A stretch of 64,000 nt of DNA from Oribacterium parvum ACB1 (GTDB lineage: Bacteria > Bacillota > Clostridia > Lachnospirales > Lachnospiraceae), in assembly GCF_000238055.2 (NCBI RefSeq), contig NZ_KE148312.1, positions 1,174,501 through 1,238,500 on the forward strand. The letters run 5' to 3'. The notes beneath the pieces are model-generated. The model saw only the letters and a list, made by a program, of their open reading frames with translations. It had not been told where the DNA came from and made no database searches. Position 1 is the first letter of the stretch; every line of letters starts with the position of its first letter. Of this stretch, positions 50,966-57,823 are shown in pieces. The translations under genes and the position numbers were made by a program.

Positions 50966-51484
50966 ATGCATTATGCAGAAGTGAAATATTTCGATGTGGC
51001 AAACGGGCCGGGGATAAGAGTCAGTCTCTTTGTCTCCGGCTGTCCTCATGCCTGTCCGGGCTGTTTTAACGAGATTGCCTGGAATTATGAATATGGAGAA
51101 AAGTATACGGAGGAAGTGGAGGAGAAGATTCTTAAGGCTGTTTCCAAGGCGGAGATTCAGGGCTTGAGTCTACTTGGCGGAGAGCCTCTATATCCTGCGA
51201 ATCTTCGTGCCCTTTTGCCACTTCTTCGGAAACTAAGGGAAAGGCTCCCGAAAAAGGACATCTGGTGCTATTCCGGCTATACCTACGAGGAGCTTCTTTC
51301 CAGAAAAGGGGAAGAAAAAAAAGAACTCGAAGAGCTCTTTTCATACCTTACCGTCCTTGTGGACGGACGCTTTATAGAAGCGGAAAAAGATATCACGCTC
51401 CTCTTCCGGGGGTCTAAGAACCAAAGGTTGATTCTTGTTGAAGAAAGCAGGAGGAGGGGAGAAGTCGTTTTGTATAATCAATAA
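50966..51484 (+). CDS. nrdG: Anaerobic ribonucleotide reductase activase, radical SAM
   Basis: 172 residues. The radical SAM motif is SGCPHACPGCFNE near 30-40 (CxxxCxxC), which makes the glycyl radical on NrdD. GLSLLGGEPLYPANL near 70 and YSGYTYEELLS are further family marks. It is encoded downstream of nrdD, as expected for partners, but separated by a hairpin element that could separate or modulate the two messages. The stop codon lies at the edge of a family A palindrome. Confidence 0.95.
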   Translation: MHYAEVKYFDVANGPGIRVSLFVSGCPHACPGCFNEIAWNYEYGEKYTEEVEEKILKAVSKAEIQGLSLLGGEPLYPANLRALLPLLRKLRERLPKKDIWCYSGYTYEELLSRKGEEKKELEELFSYLTVLVDGRFIEAEKDITLLFRGSKNQRLILVEESRRRGEVVLYNQ

Positions 51485-51623
51485 ACACCCCACTCCATTA
51501 CCCGTCTAAAGACGCTCGCGCTCGGTTCCGACGTAGCAGCACTAAGCATCGAGCTTCACATAGCTTGCTCTCTGCAAGTGCCGACGTCTCCAAACGCTTT
51601 ATCCGGATAATGGAGTAGGTGTT
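51484..51623. repeat. Long imperfect palindrome, family A copy 3
   Basis: Outer arms AACACCCCACTCCATTA and TAATGGAGTAGGTGTT are complementary. The core is AAAGACGCTCGCGCTCGGTT, with inner pair GACGT/ACGTC, then GCACTAAGC...GCAAGTGC and CTCCAAACGCTTTA. It lies between convergent nrdG and the lipoprotein gene. Confidence 0.87.
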
Positions 51624-51634
51624 ATGAATACAAA

Positions 51635-51658
51635 ATGACTTTTCTGATGAAAAGTCAT
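51635..51658 (-). terminator. Perfect short hairpin at the end of the lipoprotein gene
   Basis: ATGACTTTT pairs with AAAAGTCAT around a CTGATG loop, starting five bases after the minus-strand stop codon, and is followed there by TTTT-type bases. The 16 bases CTTTTCTGATGAAAAG also occur in a hairpin inserted in the family B copy at 14262-14290, so the hairpin appears mobile or modular. Confidence 0.6.
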
Positions 51659-51662
51659 ATCT

Positions 51663-52094
51663 TTATTTCCCCGGATCAACCATGGAGATGATGTTCATAT
51701 CCTTATCGAAGGTTACTTCAACCTTGGTGCCGATTTCAATACCCTGTGAGAGTCCGGAAAGATCACTTTTCTCGGTCTTTGTCAGCTCGTAATCTTTTCC
51801 GTCATTTCCTTGGATGCTTACACTAAACATGGCGGCATCGGTAATGGTTCCGTTGATTACGGTTAAATCCTTCTTTTCTTTCTTGCCGGATTCCTTTCCT
51901 TTTGCTTCATTCTCTACTTCACTTGCTTTTTCCGTACCGTCCTTAGACTCTGTATCCTTTTTTTCGCCTTCATCCCCCGATGTGATTTCCGTTGAGACTT
52001 CGGCAGCTTTTGTCGTTTCCGTAGTGGCTTTCTTCGCGCAAGCCATCAGACCAAGTAAACCGACTACTCCTATCAATAATACAATTTTCTTCAT
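51663..52094 (-). CDS. Small lipoprotein of unknown function
   Basis: 143 residues. Signal MKKIVLLIGVVGLLGLMAC has the lipobox LMAC. A long Lys/Glu/Ser/Thr-rich linker (about 24-75) leads to a compact C-terminal domain of about 65 residues (TVINGTITDAAMFSVSIQG, GTKVEVTFDKDMN) that looks like a small beta-barrel. Related lipoproteins occur in Lachnospiraceae, but no function is known to me. It is downstream of the GntR gene on the same strand, 121 bp away. Confidence 0.75.
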   Translation of the reverse strand: MKKIVLLIGVVGLLGLMACAKKATTETTKAAEVSTEITSGDEGEKKDTESKDGTEKASEVENEAKGKESGKKEKKDLTVINGTITDAAMFSVSIQGNDGKDYELTKTEKSDLSGLSQGIEIGTKVEVTFDKDMNIISMVDPGK

Positions 52095-52215
52095 TTTGTG
52101 CTCCTTCCTGGAAAAGCCTTTAGAGACTTATCCATTATAGAATACAATTGTTAAAATTCTTTGTTCAGAGAAGGATTATATTTCTTACTTTTCAAACAAT
52201 TCTGTATTTCTTGAT

Positions 52216-52920
52216 TTAACGTTTTTTTGCAGATTGTCTACTGCGCTCCTCCGCTTCGTTCAGATTCTTGGATACGGTAATTTCCTGATTATCAATATGC
52301 TCCTTCATCAAGGCCTTTGCACGAATGATGTCTCGAATGCGGATGGCTTCCAGAATCTTTTCGTGCTCGCTAATCAGAGTTCCGCGCTGCGCTTCGTCCT
52401 TAATATACTCCAAGCGGTAACGATACATTTGCTCCCGGAGGTTGTTAATCATCTGAATTAAACGCTTGTTTCCGGTAGCGGTATAAATGATATCGTGATA
52501 AGCTTCATCGGCTTCGGCAATCTCCATCTCCGTACCGGTCTCCACGATTTTTTTAAAATGTTTTTCCGCCTCTTGAAGCGCCAGTAACTGCTCTTCGGTG
52601 ATGCGCTGGCAGGCAAGGTCTGTAGCGAGTTCTTCCAGTGCACCGCGTACCTCTAAAACATCCTGTAGGGACTTATGGGAGATTTTTGCGACTTCAGCTC
52701 CACGCCGAGGAATCATGAGTACCAGCCCCTCCAGTTCCAGCTTACGAATCGCTTCGCGAATGGGAGTTCTGGACACCCCGAGCTTTTCTGCAAGCTGAAT
52801 CTCCATGAGCCTTTCGCCCGGTTTCAACTCCCCCTTTAGGATTGCCTGCCGAAGTGTGTTAAAAACCAAGTCCCGAAGCGGGAGATATTCGTTCATATTG
52901 ATTGTGAAATCGCTACCCAT
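52216..52920 (-). CDS. GntR family transcriptional regulator (FadR/FCD type)
   Basis: 234 residues from the ATG at 52920, where GGAGG lies 5 bases upstream; an ATG seven codons earlier lacks such a site. The winged helix-turn-helix covers about 10-75 (LRQAILKGELKPGERLMEI, AEKLGVSRTPIREAIRKLELEG). The C-terminal FCD domain (about 85-220) has EADEAYHDIIYTATGN, and its metal-binding Asp/His positions are present. The ligand is probably an organic acid. It is encoded after ispE on the same strand, a gene pair seen in other Clostridia, without clear functional link. Confidence 0.9.
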   Translation of the reverse strand: MGSDFTINMNEYLPLRDLVFNTLRQAILKGELKPGERLMEIQLAEKLGVSRTPIREAIRKLELEGLVLMIPRRGAEVAKISHKSLQDVLEVRGALEELATDLACQRITEEQLLALQEAEKHFKKIVETGTEMEIAEADEAYHDIIYTATGNKRLIQMINNLREQMYRYRLEYIKDEAQRGTLISEHEKILEAIRIRDIIRAKALMKEHIDNQEITVSKNLNEAEERSRQSAKKR

Positions 52921-53048
52921 ACTATCCTCCTTTAAAAACATTTCCTATATTGAATGGGGTATTGCAGTTATGTCTGATGCGCTAATAGGGAGTTTTTTTA
53001 TCTATCTATTATATGTATGCCATAAAGTGGAAACTCTCTTTGTCTTAA

Positions 53049-53933
53049 TTAAGCATAAGCCTCTGTAATCCAGGCATTCTCAATTAGATCTTTATGTTCT
53101 CCACTACGAAGGCTTTGAAGTATCATTTTCGCTTTTTCCTTTTCTTTTTCCGGGAAAATACCGAAAACGGTTGGACCGGATCCGCTCATAAGGGAAAGCA
53201 GCGCGCCCTCCTTTATAAAAAAGTCCTTCAATACTTGAATTTCCGGCCTGAGAGAAATACTGACTTTCTCCAAGAGATTGCCGCCAAGCGCACAAATATC
53301 TTCCAAAGATCCACTTTCCAATTCCTTTATCATTCTGTCCACATCGGGATGTTCTGCGTCAGTGATATTTTTCAAGTGAAGATTCTCATAAATCAACTTT
53401 GTAGATAGGGAAAATGCAGGTTTTACCAAAAGGATGGTGCAGGGTGGAAGAGTGGGAAGTTTACAGAGCTTTTCTCCAATTCCCTCCGAAAGAGAACAAC
53501 CTTTATGCAGGCAGAATGGAATATCGGCACCGAGCTTTACAGCACGCTTTTCCAGTTCCTCTGTACTTAAGTTCAGATGGAAGAGTTGATTTATCCCGTG
53601 AAACACCGCAGCAGCATCAGCAGAGCCTCCGGCCATACCGGCAGCAACAGGAAGACGTTTCATGAGCCGTAAGCTTAATCCTTCTTCGATGGAGAACTCA
53701 TCCATAATAGCCTTTGCGGCTCTAACCATGAGATTCTCTTCATTTGTGGGGAGAGAGGGGAGATTACATTCCATCCGGATTCCTCTTTCTCTCTCTTTTT
53801 TTATAAAAATACCGTCATGAAGGGCAACTGTGTGCATAATCATCTTTACTTCATGATAGCCGTCATTCCTTCGTCCCAACACATCCAAAGAAAGATTTAT
53901 CTTTCCGTGAGCTCTCAGCTCGATTTCATCCAT
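53049..53933 (-). CDS. ispE: 4-diphosphocytidyl-2-C-methyl-D-erythritol kinase
   Basis: 294 residues. A GHMP kinase that phosphorylates CDP-methylerythritol in the non-mevalonate isoprenoid pathway. The substrate-binding AHGKINLSLDVLGRRNDGYHE is at 7-27 (with the Asp and Lys of the active site), the ATP loop LPVAAGMAGGSADAAA near 93-107 and the third GHMP motif LMSGSGPTVFGIF near 245. No other pathway gene is in the window. The start ATG at 53933 follows a GGGGATTACT site. Confidence 0.95.
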   Translation of the reverse strand: MDEIELRAHGKINLSLDVLGRRNDGYHEVKMIMHTVALHDGIFIKKERERGIRMECNLPSLPTNEENLMVRAAKAIMDEFSIEEGLSLRLMKRLPVAAGMAGGSADAAAVFHGINQLFHLNLSTEELEKRAVKLGADIPFCLHKGCSLSEGIGEKLCKLPTLPPCTILLVKPAFSLSTKLIYENLHLKNITDAEHPDVDRMIKELESGSLEDICALGGNLLEKVSISLRPEIQVLKDFFIKEGALLSLMSGSGPTVFGIFPEKEKEKAKMILQSLRSGEHKDLIENAWITEAYA

Positions 53934-54067
53934 AGTAATCCCCTTGACTACACAATCCTCTTTGTATACAAAGTCCCTTAGATTTTACTGAAAAAATTGC
54001 ATTTTTGCAAGTACAAGAAAAATCCCGCAGCAAAGGCTACGAGATGAGAAAGTTATGCAATAAGGAG

Positions 54068-54445
54068 TCATTCATTAAAGGAAACAGTATCTAATAGTTT
54101 GTTTAGTTTCCGATCAAAAGAGAAAACATCGTATTTTTTATAAAATTTATATGCATATAAAATGCAGTCTACAAAGTCTAAATTTTTTTCAGCAAAGCAT
54201 TGAATGCCAAGCTCTAAAACATCTCTGTCATCAACATTTACTTCTAAAAGGAAGGTAAGCAAGGATTCTTTTAAAGAAGATTTGTTAACTTGATAGACCC
54301 CGGTCAATACATAAACAACTTCGGCTAAAACAAAAATGGGAACAAAGGCTTTACCATTACTAATTAGCTCTGAGACTTCGGAAGCCATATCGATATGGTC
54401 GTTTAAAATGTATCTCAATACTGCATTTGCATCAAGTAGAACCAT
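54068..54445 (-). CDS. PIN-domain toxin (VapC-like)
   Basis: 125 residues. The acidic PIN residues are in LLDANAVLRYI (D5), LAEVVYVL (E41 region), NLDFVDCILYA (D94/D97 region) and FSFDRKLNKLL (D114 region), the usual four-acid metal site. VapC toxins cut specific tRNA or rRNA when free of antitoxin. The gene overlaps the upstream antitoxin gene by 14 bp and lies on the minus strand between ispE and an adhesin gene. Confidence 0.85.
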   Translation of the reverse strand: MVLLDANAVLRYILNDHIDMASEVSELISNGKAFVPIFVLAEVVYVLTGVYQVNKSSLKESLLTFLLEVNVDDRDVLELGIQCFAEKNLDFVDCILYAYKFYKKYDVFSFDRKLNKLLDTVSFNE

Positions 54446-54668
54446 ATTTTTTTCCTACCATTTCGTTCCATGCATTATTTTCCTTATTCCATAAATTTGT
54501 ATTAGCATATTTAGATAAGGAGCCTCTTGCGGATGTAGAAGCCTTTAGAGGCTTTTCCTCGATGAACTCGTCTAATACAGTAATGATAAGTTTTTGATTT
54601 TTTTTGGCATGAACTTGTTCAAAAGTTTGTATCTGTTTTCCGTCATAATAACCATTTAATGCAAGCAT
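54432..54668 (-). CDS. Antitoxin paired with the PIN toxin
   Basis: 78 residues. The N-terminal MLALNGYYDGKQIQTFEQV and KKNQKLIITVLDEFIEEK match small antitoxins that often precede PIN toxins in Clostridia. A short C-terminal part (LSKYANTNLWNKENNAW) would bind the toxin. The gene has a good GGGAGGT site and overlaps vapC. Autoregulation of the pair is expected but not visible. Confidence 0.8.
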   Translation of the reverse strand: MLALNGYYDGKQIQTFEQVHAKKNQKLIITVLDEFIEEKPLKASTSARGSLSKYANTNLWNKENNAWNEMVGKKYGST

Positions 54669-54800
54669 AGGAAATACCTCCCTTCTAAAAAATTCAATTA
54701 TTATTGCTTTCCTACACTATAACTTGAATTCCCCTTCTTCTGCAAGCGTTAAAACAGTTTGAAAAGGTTTAAAATAAAAAATACAAGGAATTGCAATGAA

Positions 54801-54832
54801 AAAAGGAAGAGCCGTTTAAGCCCTTCCCTTTC
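54801..54832 (-). terminator. Rho-independent terminator of the first adhesin gene
   Basis: Read on the minus strand, AAAGGGAAGGGC pairs with GGCTCTTCCTTT around a TTAAAC-type loop and is followed by TTTTTTC, a few bases after the adhesin stop codon. Confidence 0.75.
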
Positions 54833-54837
54833 ATTGT

Positions 54838-57360
54838 TTATCTACTGCTTCTCTTTTTTCTCCCTGCAAAGAGGCTTGTGCAGAAGCCAAGGCCTGCCAT
54901 AGCAAAGAGCGCAAGGTTCATCCAGATGTTTCTTGAATCCTCTGTTTTGGTATAACCGCGACCTACGCCTAAAACGGCAGGTCTTTCTGCGCCGAGAACA
55001 TTTCCTTCCGGCGTACGAACAGCGGCAAGAACTTCTCCAGGATGCTCTGAAGGAGGTGTCGGAGGATTCGGTGTATTGCCACCGCCACCAGGATTATTCG
55101 GTGTGTTTCCGCCGCCGCCCGGAGTTCTCGGATTATTTCCGCCACCGCCCGGAGTTACAGGAGGAATCTCCGAAGGAGTGCTCGGTGTCGTCGGAGTCGG
55201 AGGAATCTCTGAAGGAGTACTCGGAGTAGTCGGTGTCGGAGGAATCTCCGAAGGAGTGGCCGGTGTCGGAGGTGTCGGAGGAATCTCCGAAGGAGTAGCC
55301 GGTGTCGGAGGTGTCGGGGGAACGGTAGGCTTCTGTGAATTTGTAACAGTGAATCCATTTGCTGCATCCCCTGCAATTCCTACAGTAAAACCTTCTACCG
55401 TAACTTCTTCAATACCATAGTTAATAGCTCTTCCCTGCGCATCTTCTTTTGGAAGATTGGAGAAGGATGCCTTCCAGTTGTTTGTTGCGGATAATACAAG
55501 CTTTTGATCAGGATCCTTTACTCCGTTCTTTTTAAGGTAAACTTCAATTGTTGCCGGAATTGTAGCGGGATTTGCCGCATCTACAATCCATTGCTTTTCT
55601 ACGGAGAAAGCTACGGTTTCCTTCTGTGGATCTTCCTTCTTTTTGTTGGTAACTTTTACAACAAAGGTTTTATTAACATTATCGGGGTTCGTCAAATCAT
55701 CTGTAGTAATAGAGATAGGACCGGCATTCAAAATATCATAGCCATCCGGAGCTTTAGTCTCCTCCAATTCATAGTCTGCATAGAGAAGACCATCGAAGTT
55801 TATGATACCATTATCATCCGTTTTCGCAGTTTTGGTATAGCTACTTCCCTTTTTCTTAAGGGTGAATTCCGCATCTTTTAAAGGCTGTCCGGGAACGCTG
55901 TCATCCGTTTTTTTAATCTGAATGGTATAAGTGTTTAATCCGTTTAAAATACCACCCTCGATATTCACGAAGGAATCTCTGACTTTTAAGTCGTGCTTAA
56001 TATTGGAGTCCCCCACAAGCTTTGCCTGATTGTTGTATGCTGTTGTCTTTGGCGTATCATTAATTTCTGCGTAGTAAACAAAGGTATAGCCGTCTCTTGG
56101 ATTTAAATCTCCAATAGTATACGTAAAACTTTTTCCGTCTTCTGCATATGTCGGATTCCAAGGATTGGGTTCAGCGTCTTCATTGGGATTATCCGGCTTT
56201 CTAAGCTTCCATGAACTTCCTCTATCCGGACTGTTCTCATCATCGGTTGTTGCATTTTCCCATTTATTGTTTACCCAGTTTACGGAATACCAGTTTCCCT
56301 TTTGCATTGTGGGAGAATAGGTTTTTATATCACTTTCTGTTAAATCGCTCTTAGTTGGATCAAAGTAACTCAGTTCAGGAGAGATTAATTGATCCACCAA
56401 TTTAACATTTTTTAAATTACCGGCTCCTGCTACTCTTATTACATTTCGTTCATCAATAGTAATCTTATACTGAATTAAGTAATGCGTAATTCCTTTTTTG
56501 TCGGTGACCAGGAACATCTTTCTATCTGAGGCTTTCCAGAAACTAACCGGGTTGTCCCTGTTCGTTACCTCATAGTTTACCGTATGGTTAATTTCCGTTT
56601 TGTTGTTTACGGTAATCTGTAAGGGGGCATTTTTTGTCGATTCTTTGAGAACGGATTTATCTATACTTGCAGCAAAGTATACATTTCCGGAAGTTGCGGT
56701 ATAGTTTTCAACTTCCTTAGTAAAGGTAATCTTAATCTCCTTACTTCCCGCATCATAGATTCCCTCTGCCAAGGTGATGGACTTACCTGTATCATCCTTA
56801 CCGGGGATAGAGAACTTACTGCTTTCAGACTTTAAAACATCCGGAAGTTTAATCAGAATGTAATCGTCTTTCTTTACATTCTTTGAAGAATCAATATGGA
56901 TGTCCGCTTTAAATTGCAGACTCTGGTAGCTTGTAATAGTGGTTCCGTCTTGTACATCTGCATTATCAACTGTCAATTTGTAATTGGACAAAACTCCATC
57001 GATTGCCTTAGGTGCACCGGCAACTTCCGTTGCTGATGCAGCGATTAAAGCATTCAAATCTTCTTCGCTGAAGTTCTTGCTCAGCTCCTCAAGCATGGCT
57101 AAATCATCGAAGCCATCTTCGTCATTAGCCTCATTCGCTTCTTCTGCAACTCTGTTTGTTTCTTCCTTACTACCGTTTTCAGTGAGCTCTACATTTGGAG
57201 CTTCCTCGCGCTTTTCCTCCGTAGAGGAAGCGATTTCTACTGCTTCGTTTTCAAGGTTTATCCCATCTTGATTGCTTCCTGCAGCATTGGCAAAGGAGAA
57301 TCCCTGCCAAACCATCACAAGTGCAAGCAAAAGGGACAAAATCTGTCTCTTTGCTTTCAT
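54838..57360 (-). CDS. Cna/SpaA-type surface adhesin, paralogue 1
   Basis: 840 residues. The signal peptide MKAKRQILSLLLALVMVWQG (ending ANA, about residue 26) is the same as in the next gene. A charged region to about 110 precedes an SdrC/collagen-binding-like Ig pair at about 120-480 (LTVDNADVQDGTTITSYQSL). A SpaA-like domain follows near 485-570 (FTLKKKGSSYTKTAKTDDNG, YELEETKAPDGYDI), then a Cna-B domain near 590-690 (FSVEKQWIVDAANPATIP). A stalk of SEIPPTPPTPATP repeats and Gly/Pro-rich GGGG blocks leads to VLGVGRGYTKTEDSRN and a membrane segment with a basic end (GRKKRSSR). There is no LPXTG. The class B sortase at 24785 is a possible partner, by inference only. Confidence 0.88.
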   Translation of the reverse strand: MKAKRQILSLLLALVMVWQGFSFANAAGSNQDGINLENEAVEIASSTEEKREEAPNVELTENGSKEETNRVAEEANEANDEDGFDDLAMLEELSKNFSEEDLNALIAASATEVAGAPKAIDGVLSNYKLTVDNADVQDGTTITSYQSLQFKADIHIDSSKNVKKDDYILIKLPDVLKSESSKFSIPGKDDTGKSITLAEGIYDAGSKEIKITFTKEVENYTATSGNVYFAASIDKSVLKESTKNAPLQITVNNKTEINHTVNYEVTNRDNPVSFWKASDRKMFLVTDKKGITHYLIQYKITIDERNVIRVAGAGNLKNVKLVDQLISPELSYFDPTKSDLTESDIKTYSPTMQKGNWYSVNWVNNKWENATTDDENSPDRGSSWKLRKPDNPNEDAEPNPWNPTYAEDGKSFTYTIGDLNPRDGYTFVYYAEINDTPKTTAYNNQAKLVGDSNIKHDLKVRDSFVNIEGGILNGLNTYTIQIKKTDDSVPGQPLKDAEFTLKKKGSSYTKTAKTDDNGIINFDGLLYADYELEETKAPDGYDILNAGPISITTDDLTNPDNVNKTFVVKVTNKKKEDPQKETVAFSVEKQWIVDAANPATIPATIEVYLKKNGVKDPDQKLVLSATNNWKASFSNLPKEDAQGRAINYGIEEVTVEGFTVGIAGDAANGFTVTNSQKPTVPPTPPTPATPSEIPPTPPTPATPSEIPPTPTTPSTPSEIPPTPTTPSTPSEIPPVTPGGGGNNPRTPGGGGNTPNNPGGGGNTPNPPTPPSEHPGEVLAAVRTPEGNVLGAERPAVLGVGRGYTKTEDSRNIWMNLALFAMAGLGFCTSLFAGRKKRSSR
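55160..55315 (-). repeat. Four 39-bp tandem repeats coding a proline-rich stalk
   Basis: Units start at 55160, 55199, 55238 and 55277 and are exactly 39 bp, coding 13 residues of the SEIPPTPPTPATP type. Units differ by a few bases. In-frame change in copy number would alter stalk length. Confidence 0.93.
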
Positions 57361-57416
57361 AATCTTCTTCTCCTTATTCTTTCTTAATGAAACATTAATA
57401 AATTCTTATCGAACAC

Positions 57417-57444
57417 ACTTTACCATATAGAAAAAAGATTTCAA
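57417..57444 (-). promoter_or_regulatory. Promoter of adhesin paralogue 1
   Basis: On the minus strand TTGAAA, 16 bases, then TAAAGT. The spacer ends CTATATGG, as in the promoter of the second adhesin gene (60435-60462). The 28-bp shared layout suggests common control. Confidence 0.65.
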
Positions 57445-57712
57445 GAGATTAAAATAAATATATGGAAGTGCTTGAGTCAAAATATTAATAAAATATAAAT
57501 AAAAAATTGAAATTTTTCTTCATAATTGTATTATTTGTACAATTAATTTCATTAATAAAAAAATAATTGTCTATTTTGTGAAAAAATATCCTTCCTGCCG
57601 TAAAGATTCCTTAAAACTATAAATTTTTTTTTTGGATAGAAAGTTTTTTGAATAGAGAATTGAAACCTTTAAACTTGTTCAGAATAGGGAAGAAGAGAAG
57701 TTGCAAAAAAAA
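57445..57712. other. AT-rich intergenic region between the two adhesin genes
   Basis: The 463-bp gap between the adhesin genes holds the promoter at 57417-57444, this very AT-rich stretch of about 270 bp and the terminator at 57713-57760. I see no reading frame, RNA gene or clear repeat in the AT-rich part. Confidence 0.6.
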
Positions 57713-57762
57713 ACCGACCTCCAATTGTTAGAATTTTAGGTCTAACTTTTGGGGGTCGGTAC
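57713..57762 (-). terminator. Strong terminator of adhesin paralogue 2
   Basis: Read on the minus strand, ACCGACCCCCAAAAGTTAGA pairs with TCTAACAATTGGAGGTCGGT and is followed by TTTTTTTTT. A second small hairpin (ACGGC/GCCGT) lies between it and the stop codon. Confidence 0.9.
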
Positions 57763-57823
57763 ACGGCTTATGCCGTTTCTGTCGGTTTTTTATATAGTAT
57801 TACTTGGAATGGAGATTTATCTT

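Noticed and set aside
5781-51623. Palindromic elements as insertion sequences or CRISPR
   Set aside because: No transposase gene lies within or beside any copy, arms differ between copies, and there are no regularly spaced short repeats with spacers.
55076-55420. Gly/Pro-rich open frames on the plus strand opposite the adhesin repeats
   Set aside because: They are shadows of the minus-strand Pro/Gly repeats and have no start signals.
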